Part shown: in pieces, positions 45,116-53,633 of the stretch
How the letters are laid out: every line of letters begins with the position of its first letter
Numbering within the stretch: position 1 is the stretch's first letter
From: an uncultured Bacteroidia bacterium
Lineage (GTDB): Bacteria; Bacteroidota; Bacteroidia; Bacteroidales; UBA932
Direction of reading: 5' to 3'
Assembly: GCA_902794005.1 (NCBI GenBank)
Contig: CADBFO010000010.1
Location: 1-53,785, forward strand
Length of the DNA stretch: 53,785 nt
Translations under genes and position numbers: made by a program
Notes under the pieces: generated by a model
Databases searched by the model: none
Told to the model about the DNA's origin: nothing
What the model saw: the letters and a program-made list of their open reading frames with translations, nothing else

Positions 45116-48037
45116 CTATTTGAGTTTACGGAGTCTGATTTCCACCTGGTCCAGGACATCGTCCTGGGTGCCGGTAGAAGTGTAACCGGAACGGATGCTC
45201 TCGAAAGTGGCCTTCGCCTGGGGCAGATTGCCCTGCTCCACAAAACTGTCTCCCAGCACGATGAAAGCCTTGGCCAGCCAGTAATTCTGGCCGCCGGCCT
45301 TCTCGGCAAAGCCGTACACACGGTCCTGTATGCCATCGAACTGGCCCCGGTCATACTGGTCCTGAATAAGGACGTATGCGGCTTCGGCTCCTTCGTCCGT
45401 GGAAGGCTCCGTCGCAAGAGCCTTGAATTCCTCCAGGGCCTCGGCACGGCGGCTGGTGCTCAGGAAGGATTTGGCCCGCACATAATGGGCCTCACGCCTG
45501 AGAGCGGCATTTTCGGCCTTCAGGACTGGGGCGGCATCGCGGATGGCGTCCTCCCACTGACGGGCCCGGAAGGCAGACCGCATCAGGCCGATGACGGCGC
45601 TCTCTACGTTGGCGTCCAGCTTGGCCGCATCCCTCAGTTTCAGATAACTCGCATAGGCCTTCCCGTAACTCCCCAGTTCGTAGCTGAGCTTGGCGAGCTG
45701 CAGGAGGGCGCCTTCGGCCAAGGCACCGTCCAGTCCGGCGTCCAGGGCGCCCTGATACTGGTCTGCGGCCAGTTCCCGCTGGTCCGTGAACCGGTAGCAG
45801 TCGGCCAGATAATAGCGGGCCTTGGCACCGAACGCAGCCTCGGGATACTTCTGCAAATAAGCCTTGAGGGTTCCCTGTGCCTTGGCATAGTCCCCGGAAA
45901 GGTAGATCTGCTCGGCGCTGGAGAAATAGACTTCCTCCTTCTGGGCCTCCGTACGGTTGGCGGCGCCTCCCAGGCTGTTCACATAGTCCAGATACGCTTC
46001 GGGGTCTTCCCGGGTGCGATAGATGGCCTCAATGGCCAGGAGGGCATCCTCCGTGTATTCACCTCCCTGGGAAACCACCTGCTTGTAGTAATCCAGGGCT
46101 TCATTGCTTCTTCCGGCATTGCGGGAAATCATGCCCAGCTCCAGAAGAGCCCTGGTGCCCAGGTCGGGATCGGAAGTGGAACTGCGGAGGGTACGGAAGG
46201 CGCGGATGGCATCTTCCTCGTCCCGCAAAGCCACATAGGCACGGCCCAGTTCATAGAGCGATTCTCCATAATACGGAGCCTGCGGACTGGCAAGCTTTGC
46301 ATCTTCCAGGAAGTGGACCTTGCGGTTGTTGTCCTCCAGCAGGCCGCAGGCCACGCCGGCACGGTAGCGGGGATACAGGTTGTCCGGGTCCGGGTAGGCG
46401 GCCATCTGGTGTTCATAGGCGGCAACGGCGGTGGAGTAGTCGCCGCTGAAGAAGTAGCAGTCGGCCACGCGGGTTTCCGCATCGGCCCCCATCTTGCGCG
46501 CATCGCCTTCCAGATAATTGCGGAACCACTTGAGCGCCTGCTCGTAATTGGCTTCCTTGAAATAAGTGTATCCCAGCTGGTAAGAGATGAGGCTTCCTTC
46601 CGGACGGGCGGGAAGGGCCGACAGGTTGTAAAGGTCCGTGAGGATGGTCCTGGCATCGGCATACTTGCCGTCACGGTACAGGGCTTCCGCCTGGTAATAA
46701 CGGGCGAGCTGGTTGAATCCCGCCCTTCTGGGGCTGTAGTAGGCGGCGGCCTTCAGATGCGGCACCGCGTTTCTCCAGGAGCCGTTTTCCATCAGTTCCC
46801 GGGCCCGGAGGAAATACGCCTTCATATAGTTGGACTGCATGCCGGGATCCAGTTCGTCGATATGGTCGTAAGCCTCCACGGCAGCCTCGTAATCGTGGTT
46901 CTGGAGGGAAACCATCGCCATGTAGGAATAAATCTGGTCTCCCTTCTTGTCGGTACCGTAACGCCGCATGTACTCCTCGAAAGGAGCCGTGTCACGGCCC
47001 AGGTCGAAGGCCAGCTTGGCATAATTGTAAAGGGCGTCCTCCTGAATGTCGGGGGTGAATTCCTGTTCCGAAGCCTGCCGGAAGGCTTCCATGGCGTCCA
47101 CCTTGTTCTTGAGCTGAATATAACTGTAGCCCAGCTGGTAGTTGGCCACCTGTCCCAGGGAATCGGTCCGATGCTCCATGCGGGTGAAGTTTTCCACCGC
47201 GGCTTCCCAGTTTTCGATGAGGTAGTTGATTTCTCCGGCATAGAAGCGGTCGCTGCGGGTGAGGCTGGCCTTGTTGCGGAGATTCTTTTCATAATAACCG
47301 CGTGCCTTCTCCACGTCCCCGAGCACCAGGTAGCTTTCGCTCATGATGCGGGCCATGTGCGGCTGGCGGTCTTCGGGGACCTTGTCAAAGAGGTCTTCGC
47401 CGAATTTCACCACGTAGTCGTAGTCCTTTTCATTGAACCGGCACTCCAAAATGTAATAATTGGCCAGGGTGGTGAAACGATGGTCGCTTCCGGCCATCTC
47501 GAACCAGTCCGAGGCCTCCTTGAAGTCCTTTTCCGCGTAATGGATATATCCCAGCGTATAGTAAGCGGGAGCGGTGTAGTCCGAGTACGGGAGGCCGCGG
47601 GTACGGCTCAGAAGCCCCTTGGCCCTCTCCCATTCCCCTCCGGCAAAGGCGCAATAGCCTACTTTGTAAGTGTATTCCGGCTGCTGGGACTCCTGGATGT
47701 CCGAAAGGGAGACCCTGTTGAACTGCAGGAGCGCTTCCTCGTAGCGTTCCTGGTCGAACAGGTCCAGTCCCAGAAGGAAGCGTACCTGCGGAACCAGGAT
47801 GTTCTCATGATAACGGTCCGCGAAAGACCGGGCCGTCGCATGGGCGTTGTCCGTGCGGAGCTGCAGGGCGCAAAGCGCGCGGTATCCCTCCGCCATCGGA
47901 GTATGAATATCCTGCACCAGGCGGAGGGTTTCCGAATACATGCCGGCCCGGTAGAGGTTTTTCACCTGTTCCCAGTCCTGTGCATAAAGGCCTGTTGCAA
48001 TGACAATAGCGGCACCTGCCGCGAGAAGTTTTTTCAT
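45116..48037 (-). CDS. Large exported tetratricopeptide-repeat protein
   Basis: The 973-residue protein has a signal peptide (AIVIATGLYAQ, about 20) and is almost entirely TPR/Sel1-like helical pairs (YYTLGYIHYAEKDFKEASDWF, ANYQLGYSYIQLKNKVDAMEA, SYQLGYTYFKEANYEQALKWF). It likely works in the periplasm as a scaffold for outer-membrane assembly. ATG 48037 is chosen over 48076 because it begins the signal peptide (MKKLLAAG) and the -7 box lies at 48081-48074. Confidence 0.85.
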   Translation of the reverse strand: MKKLLAAGAAIVIATGLYAQDWEQVKNLYRAGMYSETLRLVQDIHTPMAEGYRALCALQLRTDNAHATARSFADRYHENILVPQVRFLLGLDLFDQERYEEALLQFNRVSLSDIQESQQPEYTYKVGYCAFAGGEWERAKGLLSRTRGLPYSDYTAPAYYTLGYIHYAEKDFKEASDWFEMAGSDHRFTTLANYYILECRFNEKDYDYVVKFGEDLFDKVPEDRQPHMARIMSESYLVLGDVEKARGYYEKNLRNKASLTRSDRFYAGEINYLIENWEAAVENFTRMEHRTDSLGQVANYQLGYSYIQLKNKVDAMEAFRQASEQEFTPDIQEDALYNYAKLAFDLGRDTAPFEEYMRRYGTDKKGDQIYSYMAMVSLQNHDYEAAVEAYDHIDELDPGMQSNYMKAYFLRARELMENGSWRNAVPHLKAAAYYSPRRAGFNQLARYYQAEALYRDGKYADARTILTDLYNLSALPARPEGSLISYQLGYTYFKEANYEQALKWFRNYLEGDARKMGADAETRVADCYFFSGDYSTAVAAYEHQMAAYPDPDNLYPRYRAGVACGLLEDNNRKVHFLEDAKLASPQAPYYGESLYELGRAYVALRDEEDAIRAFRTLRSSTSDPDLGTRALLELGMISRNAGRSNEALDYYKQVVSQGGEYTEDALLAIEAIYRTREDPEAYLDYVNSLGGAANRTEAQKEEVYFSSAEQIYLSGDYAKAQGTLKAYLQKYPEAAFGAKARYYLADCYRFTDQRELAADQYQGALDAGLDGALAEGALLQLAKLSYELGSYGKAYASYLKLRDAAKLDANVESAVIGLMRSAFRARQWEDAIRDAAPVLKAENAALRREAHYVRAKSFLSTSRRAEALEEFKALATEPSTDEGAEAAYVLIQDQYDRGQFDGIQDRVYGFAEKAGGQNYWLAKAFIVLGDSFVEQGNLPQAKATFESIRSGYTSTGTQDDVLDQVEIRLRKLK

Positions 48038-48073
48038 GCCGATTGTTTTAAACCAACTAAATATATATTTTGA

Positions 48074-48103
48074 CAAATTTACAAAAAATTCTGATTATAT
48101 TTG
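48074..48103. promoter_or_regulatory. Divergent -7 boxes for the TPR operon and ftsE
   Basis: TAAATTTG on the minus strand (48081-48074) faces the TPR gene, with a leader of about 30 nt. TATATTTG on the plus strand (48096-48103) faces ftsE; TTTG at 48069-48072 is a possible -33 at a long 23-nt spacing. Confidence 0.65.
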
Positions 48104-48124
48104 TATGACTTTGGAAGAATTCAC

Positions 48125-48817
48125 ATGGAACCTCTCATTCATTTTAAGGAAGCCGATATCCTCAACGGGGAAAACGTTGTCATCTACAGTCTGGACATGG
48201 ATATCATGCCCGGAGACTTCGTGTACATCGTTGGAAAAGTAGGCTCCGGAAAAACCTCCATCATCCGTACCATCACGGCGGAAAACAAGCTCCTGAAAGG
48301 GGATGGAACCGCCTGCGGCTATCATCTTCGGAACATCAAGGAGCGGGACATTCCCTATCTGAGACGTTCCATGGGGGTCGTATTCCAGGATTTCCAGCTC
48401 CTGACGGACCGCAGTGTGGAAGCCAACCTGGAATTTGTCCTCCGGGCCACCGGCTGGAAGGACCGCGGGAAAATCGACGCCCGCATCACCGAGGTGCTGG
48501 ATGCCGTAGGCATGGGAACCAAGGCCCACAAGATGCCGCACCAGCTCTCCGGCGGCGAGCAGCAGCGCATCGCCATCGCCCGGGCCCTTCTGAACCAGCC
48601 CAAGGTCATCCTGGCCGATGAACCCACCGGCAACCTGGACGGAGAGACGGCCGACGAAATCCTTCAGCTCCTGATGGACCTGAACCAGGAAGGCACCGCC
48701 ATCGTCATGGTCACCCACAACCGGGCCATCTTCGAAAAATATCCCGGCAGGGTTTTCTCCTGCAAAAAAGAGCACTGTGAAGAAGTGGTGGAAGAAGGCA
48801 TTGACATCACCCTATGA
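48125..48817 (+). CDS. ftsE: FtsE-like cell-division ABC ATPase
   Basis: The 230-residue ABC protein has Walker [12 protein letters not shown]-loop VFQDFQLL, signature LSGGEQQR and Walker [13 protein letters not shown], with the [15 protein letters not shown] pattern of FtsE. FtsE pairs with FtsX to control cell-wall hydrolases in division. No ftsX lies beside it. ATG 48125 is chosen; the TTG at 48101 lies within the -7 box. Nth overlaps its end by 4 nt. Confidence 0.85.
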   Translation: MEPLIHFKEADILNGENVVIYSLDMDIMPGDFVYIVGKVGSGKTSIIRTITAENKLLKGDGTACGYHLRNIKERDIPYLRRSMGVVFQDFQLLTDRSVEANLEFVLRATGWKDRGKIDARITEVLDAVGMGTKAHKMPHQLSGGEQQRIAIARALLNQPKVILADEPTGNLDGETADEILQLLMDLNQEGTAIVMVTHNRAIFEKYPGRVFSCKKEHCEEVVEEGIDITL

Positions 48818-49479
48818 CCCGGAAAGAACGCTTCAACGCCATCATCGGCTGGTTCGCAGAAAACCGGCCGATCGCCCAGTCGGAGCTGCACTTTGGCAAT
48901 CCCTATCAGCTGCTGGTGGCGGTCATTCTCAGCGCCCAGTGCACCGACAAACGGGTTAACATCGTCACCCCTCCCCTGTTCGAGCGCTTTCCCACGCCCG
49001 AAAGCCTCGCCGCAGCATCCTTTGACGAGGTCTATCCTTTCGTGAAAAGCGTATCCTATCCCAACGCAAAAGCCCGCCATCTGATTGCCATGGGCCAAAT
49101 GCTGGTGCAGGATTACGGCGGAGTGGTTCCCTCGGATATCGAGCTGCTGATGCGAATGCCCGGCGTGGGACGCAAAACCGCCAACGTGATTGCCTCCATC
49201 GTGTACGACAAACCCGTCATCGCCGTCGATACGCATGTCTTCCGCGTGGCACATCGGCTGGGCCTTTCAGACGGAAGCACCCCCTTGGCGGTGGAGCGGG
49301 ACCTGGAGCGCCACATTCCCCCGGAGCAGCGCGCCGTCTCCCACCACTGGCTCATCCTCCACGGCCGCTACATCTGCACCGCCCGCCGTCCCAGATGCAG
49401 CCAGTGCCCCCTCACCGCCTGGTGCCGGGAATTTCCCCTGCTCAACGCAGATTCCCGCCAGGTCCCCCAAAACGGGTGA
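48814..49479 (+). CDS. nth: Endonuclease III
   Basis: The 221-residue base-excision glycosylase/AP lyase has the HhH LMRMPGVGRKTANVI with catalytic Lys, the Asp in AVDTHVFRV, and the 4Fe-4S ligands C-x6-C-x2-C-x5-C (CTARRPRCSQCPLTAWC). It removes oxidised pyrimidines. It is coupled to ftsE by an ATGA overlap. Confidence 0.96.
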   Translation: MTRKERFNAIIGWFAENRPIAQSELHFGNPYQLLVAVILSAQCTDKRVNIVTPPLFERFPTPESLAAASFDEVYPFVKSVSYPNAKARHLIAMGQMLVQDYGGVVPSDIELLMRMPGVGRKTANVIASIVYDKPVIAVDTHVFRVAHRLGLSDGSTPLAVERDLERHIPPEQRAVSHHWLILHGRYICTARRPRCSQCPLTAWCREFPLLNADSRQVPQNG

Positions 49480-49494
49480 TTGGCAAGATACCGA

Positions 49495-50691
49495 TCACCC
49501 CTCGCGAGCACAGACGTAGAGGCAGTCGGCCCTGGCAAAGTCGTCGTGCAGGCCGAAGATGTGAATCCCTGCGCCGGAGCGGACTTTGAGGCGGGCACAG
49601 AGCTGGTCGGAGGTAAGGGGTATGTTGCGGGCGGTGACATCGGCCTGGGGGTATCCGGCGGCCACTTCCCGGAGGGTCCGCTTGTTCAGCGGCATCGTTT
49701 CCAGGATACGGAACCATTTCCCGAAAGGCGTCAGTTCATCCACGGCTTCCGGGCCGATATACAGATGCGTATGCCGCCCCAGCTTGGCAAGGCCGAATCG
49801 GCACGGCCAGTCGAAGGCCCCGGCTTTGAGAAGAGCCTTCCCCGGCTCGAACAGGTAGATGGGCAGCGGTCTTTTGCCACCCGGTTCTGCCGGAACCTTC
49901 CGATCGGGGTCAGGAATCTCCTGAACGGCAGCATCCTCCACAATAAAAAGCCGCCGTGCTCCCTCATACCCTTTCTCCAGAAGCAGAAGCAGTTCCTTGC
50001 ACTCCCCTCCGGCCGCGACCACATGCACTTGCTTTACGCAGCCCAGCTGCTTGCAGACCAGGGTGACATCGGCCATCGGAGACAGTTTCAAAAGAACGAG
50101 CGGACAAGCGTCCAGGAGTTCCGGCAGCAGTTGCAGCACATCGGGCCGGCAGTCCTCCAGGCGGAAAACCTTCCTGCCGTCGGCCGCCCTTCTCGCCGGG
50201 TCCAGAAAAAGGATGTCGGGGCGAAAATCCCCCAGTACGTCCCCGATGCCTCCGGGCGACAATTCCCGACACCGGAACCGGATATTGGCAAGGCTCAATT
50301 CCCGGAAGTTGTGCTCCGCGGCCTGTGCCAGATCCGCTTTCATCTCATTGTACAGCACTTCGCCGAACACGTGCGCAAAAGCCCAGGAATCCACCCCCAG
50401 GCCGCCGGTCAGATCGGCCAGGGCCGCCCCGGAACAGGCAGCCAGGGCGACGGAGGCCTTGTAACGGGCGGTTTCGGAGGAGGAGCACTGCTGGGCAGAC
50501 AAACGGGAGGGATAGCGGAGCGACGGGACCGCCACCCATTCAGGCACTTTTCCGCGCAGTTTCCGCCGGACTTCCAGGGTCGTCAGGGCCAGGTCGAAGT
50601 CCCCGGCATCGGCCTTGAACCGATCCCGCGAAAGTGCCAGACGCACCAGATCGTCCGCATCATGCGCCAATATGAATTCCCCGAATTCCAT
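49495..50691 (-). CDS. THUMP-like SAM-dependent methyltransferase
   Basis: The 398-residue protein has a SAM-binding motif I ADLTGGLGVDSWAFA, the acidic EMKADLA, motif IV DILFLDPARR, and a C-terminal THUMP-like domain (about 300-398). It fits a Bacteroidetes family of predicted RNA methyltransferases; the target base is unknown. ATG 50691 is used because the -7 box ends 4 nt upstream. It converges with nth (15-nt gap). Confidence 0.85.
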   Translation of the reverse strand: MEFGEFILAHDADDLVRLALSRDRFKADAGDFDLALTTLEVRRKLRGKVPEWVAVPSLRYPSRLSAQQCSSSETARYKASVALAACSGAALADLTGGLGVDSWAFAHVFGEVLYNEMKADLAQAAEHNFRELSLANIRFRCRELSPGGIGDVLGDFRPDILFLDPARRAADGRKVFRLEDCRPDVLQLLPELLDACPLVLLKLSPMADVTLVCKQLGCVKQVHVVAAGGECKELLLLLEKGYEGARRLFIVEDAAVQEIPDPDRKVPAEPGGKRPLPIYLFEPGKALLKAGAFDWPCRFGLAKLGRHTHLYIGPEAVDELTPFGKWFRILETMPLNKRTLREVAAGYPQADVTARNIPLTSDQLCARLKVRSGAGIHIFGLHDDFARADCLYVCAREG

Positions 50692-50692
50692 A

Positions 50693-50723
50693 TTGCAAAA
50701 ATACAGATTATTATTTATATTTG
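50693..50723 (+). promoter_or_regulatory. Promoter of the phosphohexomutase gene
   Basis: TTG (50693-50695), a 20-nt spacer and TATATTTG (50716-50723). It overlaps the oppositely directed promoter of the methyltransferase gene; its leader would be about 40 nt. Confidence 0.75.
50696..50703 (-). promoter_or_regulatory. -7 box of the THUMP-like methyltransferase gene
   Basis: TATTTTTG on the minus strand ends 4 nt before the ATG (50691), predicting a leaderless mRNA. It lies inside the other promoter's spacer, so the two cannot be occupied together. Confidence 0.55.
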
Positions 50724-50769
50724 TATGATGAAGCGACAAGGAACAAACAACACTAAAACGCAAAATACA

Positions 50770-52437
50770 ATGAAAGATTATAGGGACGCCGCACAGAGCT
50801 GGCTCACGGGCAATTTCGACGAAGAAACAAAGGCCGAAGTCAAACACCTCATGGAAACCGACCCTTCGGGCCTGGAAGACGCCTTCTACCGCAACCTCGA
50901 GTTCGGCACCGGCGGTCTCCGCGGGATCATGGGTGTGGGCACCAACCGCATGAACAAATACACGGTGGGCATGGCCACCCAGGGTCTTGCCAACTACATC
51001 AAGACCCATGCGGAAGGCACCGCCAGCGTATGCATCTCGCACGACAGCCGCAACAATTCCCGCCTGTTCGCGGAAATATCGGCCGAAGTCCTGAGCAACA
51101 ACGGCATCAAGGTTTACCTCTTCGAGGACCTTCGCCCCACCCCGGAACTCAGCTACAGCATCCGCCTCAAGAAAGCCACGGCCGGCATCATGGTCACCGC
51201 CAGCCACAACCCCAAGGAATACAACGGCTATAAGGTCTTCTGGAGCGACGGCGGCCAGATTACCGCGCCCGTGGACAAGGACATCGTGGCCGAAGTGGCC
51301 AAAATCGAAGACCCGGCCGATGTCCGCTTCCTGCCCGTTCCCGGCGCAGAGAAGGCCCCCGTCGAAATCATGGGCGCCGAGGTGGACGAATGCTATCTCC
51401 GCGACATCACGTCCCTCACCCTCACCCCCGAGGCCGTGAAAAAGCATGCCGACATGAAGATTGTCTATACCCCGCTGCACGGCTGCGGGGTGCGCCTGAT
51501 GCCCGCCGCGCTGAACCGCATCGGCTTCAAGAACATCATCCACGTGAGCGAGCAGGACATCTCCGACGGCAACTTCCCCACCGTGGTCTCCCCCAACCCG
51601 GAGGAACCCGCCGCCATGGCCATGGCCCTCAAGAAGGCCGATGAAAGCGGTGCGGACCTGGTCCTCGCCACCGACCCCGACGCCGACCGCCTGGGCATCG
51701 CCGTCCGCGACGACGCGGGCAAGATGGTCCAGCTCACCGGCAACCAGACCTGGAGTTTCCTCACCTACTACGTGCTCACCCGCTGGCAGGAGCTGGGCAA
51801 ACTGAAAGACGGAAAGGGCTATGTCGTGAAAACCATCGTCACTTCCGAACTTCTTGCCGCCATCTGCGAAAGTTTCGGCGTCAAATGTTACAATGTGCTC
51901 ACCGGCTTCAAGTACATCGCCGAGGTGGTCAAGCGCAACGAAGGCAAGGGCGTGTTCATCTGCGGCGGAGAAGAGAGCTACGGTTTCAACCTGGGAGAAT
52001 TCGTCCGTGACAAGTGCGCCCAGGTAGCCGGCATCATGGTGGCCGAATGCGCCGCCTGGGCCGCCGAAAGAGGCCTCACGCTCTATCAGCTGCTCCAGGA
52101 AGTGTACAAGAAATACGGCCTGTATGTCGAAAAGATGGTTTATATCGTCCGTAAAGGCAAGTCCGGCGCCGAGGAAATCCAGAAAATCATGGCCGATTAC
52201 CGCGCCTGCCCTCCGAAGGAAATCGCCGGCAGCCCCCTTGCCAAGGTCATCGACTACAACAAGCCCGAAGAGACCGGCCTCCCGAAGAGCAACGTGCTGC
52301 AATTCTTCAACCAGGCCGGAGACGTGGTTTCCGTACGCCCTTCCGGCACGGAGCCCAAGATCAAGTTCTACTTCGGCGCCAAGGGCAGCGACGCTGCCGA
52401 AAAGATTGAAAAACTAAAAGCCCAGTTTATCCGCTAA
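50770..52437 (+). CDS. Phosphoglucomutase/phosphomannomutase
   Basis: The 555-residue alpha-D-phosphohexomutase has the four active-site loops: phosphoserine TASHNP, metal site DPDADRLG, sugar-binding GGEESYG and phosphate-binding RPSGTEPK. It interconverts hexose 1- and 6-phosphates. ATG 50770 (MKDYRDAAQSWL) is chosen over ATG 50725, giving the usual family N-terminus (QxWL). Confidence 0.95.
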   Translation: MKDYRDAAQSWLTGNFDEETKAEVKHLMETDPSGLEDAFYRNLEFGTGGLRGIMGVGTNRMNKYTVGMATQGLANYIKTHAEGTASVCISHDSRNNSRLFAEISAEVLSNNGIKVYLFEDLRPTPELSYSIRLKKATAGIMVTASHNPKEYNGYKVFWSDGGQITAPVDKDIVAEVAKIEDPADVRFLPVPGAEKAPVEIMGAEVDECYLRDITSLTLTPEAVKKHADMKIVYTPLHGCGVRLMPAALNRIGFKNIIHVSEQDISDGNFPTVVSPNPEEPAAMAMALKKADESGADLVLATDPDADRLGIAVRDDAGKMVQLTGNQTWSFLTYYVLTRWQELGKLKDGKGYVVKTIVTSELLAAICESFGVKCYNVLTGFKYIAEVVKRNEGKGVFICGGEESYGFNLGEFVRDKCAQVAGIMVAECAAWAAERGLTLYQLLQEVYKKYGLYVEKMVYIVRKGKSGAEEIQKIMADYRACPPKEIAGSPLAKVIDYNKPEETGLPKSNVLQFFNQAGDVVSVRPSGTEPKIKFYFGAKGSDAAEKIEKLKAQFIR

Positions 52438-52438
52438 C

Positions 52439-53446
52439 TTGAACAATTATTCCATTCTTCGCCCCGTCCCCGGGGGCTCGTTCGCCCAGGCGCTCGGTTC
52501 ACTGCTGGAAAAGATGCAGACCTTTTTCTGTGCCGAAGCCTCGGAAGGCCGCCACCCGGTCTTCACCCGGTTTTTTCTCAGCGACGCCCAGAATCAGGCA
52601 TCGGCTCTGAAAAAAGCGCTGGAGGAATTCCCCTGGTATGGTCCGGCTGTTTCCATTGTCGAGCAGCCGCCTTTGGATGGCAGCCGCATCACCGCGCTGG
52701 CCGTTACGGACTCCCAGTCCATGGACGTGCTCTTCCACAGTCTGCGTCTTACGGAAGAGGAGGCCCGGGGGCTGGACTCCTACCGGCAGTCCCGGCTGCT
52801 GTTTCAAAAGTACCTGGATATCATCCGCCCCCTGGGACTCACGCTCAAGACCCACTGCGTGCGCACCTGGATCTATGTCCGGGACATCGACGCCAACTAT
52901 GCCGGACTGGTGAAAGCCAGGAACGACGTGTTTGAGGAGGAGGGGCTGAGCCACCTTTCCCATTACATCGCTTCGACGGGAATCGGAGGCGCCACGGAAG
53001 GCCGGTCACAGATAACGGCCATCGACTTCCTTACGTTTCCGCATATCCGGGAAAGTGAAAAGACCTATTTGAAAGCCCTTTCCCACCTGAGCCCCACCCA
53101 CGACTACGGCGTGGCCTTCGAAAGAGGTGTACGGCTCTCCGACGGGCACATCTTCATCAGCGGGACGGCCAGCATCGACCACCGGGGTAAAGTCCTGCAC
53201 GATGGAGATGTCCTGGCCCAGGCCCGACGGCTGCTGGAGAACATCTCCGCGCTCCTTGCCGAAGGCGGCTCCTCGCTGGAGAAGCTGCGGTATTTCGTGG
53301 TGTACCTGAGGGATATTTCAGACTTCCGGATCGTGGACGATTATATGCAACGGCATTTCCCCGCAGTGCCGCGCGTGGTGCTGGAAGCCCGTGTCTGCCG
53401 GCCGGCCTGGCTCATCGAAATGGAATGTGAAGCACTCCCATCATGA
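52439..53446 (+). CDS. Rid/YjgF-superfamily protein with N-terminal chorismatase-like half
   Basis: The 335-residue protein has a C-terminal RidA/YjgF fold (about 195-335; VRLSDGHIFISGTASIDHRGKVLHDGD, QARRLLENISALLAEGGSSLEKL, VVYLRDISDF, VEARVCRPAWLIEMECEA). The N-terminal half may be a second diverged copy, as in chorismatases (FkbO/Hyg5). The RVCRPAWLIEMEC end is typical. The assigned start is TTG 52439, 1 nt after the phosphohexomutase stop; the next ATG (52514) would cut 25 residues. The reaction is unknown. Confidence 0.75.
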   Translation: MNNYSILRPVPGGSFAQALGSLLEKMQTFFCAEASEGRHPVFTRFFLSDAQNQASALKKALEEFPWYGPAVSIVEQPPLDGSRITALAVTDSQSMDVLFHSLRLTEEEARGLDSYRQSRLLFQKYLDIIRPLGLTLKTHCVRTWIYVRDIDANYAGLVKARNDVFEEEGLSHLSHYIASTGIGGATEGRSQITAIDFLTFPHIRESEKTYLKALSHLSPTHDYGVAFERGVRLSDGHIFISGTASIDHRGKVLHDGDVLAQARRLLENISALLAEGGSSLEKLRYFVVYLRDISDFRIVDDYMQRHFPAVPRVVLEARVCRPAWLIEMECEALPS

Positions 53447-53464
53447 AGAAAATAAAGGGATTTC

Positions 53465-53495
53465 TTGCAACTTTGCCGGAAATCCCGTATTTTTG
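53465..53495 (+). promoter_or_regulatory. Promoter of tRNA-Ala
   Basis: TTG (53465-53467), a 20-nt spacer and TATTTTTG (53488-53495); the tRNA begins 12 nt later. Confidence 0.8.
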
Positions 53496-53506
53496 CAGTC
53501 CCTTTC

Positions 53507-53580
53507 GGGGTATTAGCTCAGTTGGCCAGAGCGATAGGTTCGCAATCTATAGGTCAGGGGTTCGACTCCCCTATACTCCA
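53507..53580 (+). tRNA. tRNA-Ala (anticodon CGC)
   Basis: The 74-nt cloverleaf has acceptor GGGGTAT/ATACTCC, D-arm GCTC...GAGC, anticodon arm ATAGG-TTCGCAA-TCTAT, T-arm AGGGG-TTCGACT-CCCCT and discriminator A. The acceptor contains the G3-U70 wobble that identifies tRNA-Ala. CGC decodes GCG. CCA is not encoded. Confidence 0.94.
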
Positions 53581-53614
53581 CGAAAAATGACAGGCCTGCG
53601 CCTGTCATTTTTCG
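53581..53614. terminator. Bidirectional terminator after tRNA-Ala
   Basis: CGAAAAATGACAGG (53581-53594) pairs perfectly with CCTGTCATTTTTCG (53601-53614). The A/T-rich ends give a T-run on both strands, so it can serve tRNA-Ala and the gene entering from the right. Confidence 0.85.
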
Positions 53615-53633
53615 TACCTTTTTCATGTTGCTA

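Noticed and set aside
43736-48073. Very long open frame (1445 codons) on the plus strand opposite the TPR and barrel genes; similar ones at 3637-7839 and 49495-52302
   Set aside because: They are antisense shadows: the sense genes avoid TTA, CTA and TCA codons in this GC-rich genome, which leaves the opposite frame open. Their translations are low-complexity (rich in G, V, H, A) without domains, and the sense genes have clear motifs. Only 49495-50691 of the third is real.
49495-52302. 935-residue methyltransferase fused to a long N-terminal part
   Set aside because: The N-terminal 537 residues are the antisense of the phosphohexomutase gene; a promoter and start codon lie at 50703-50689.
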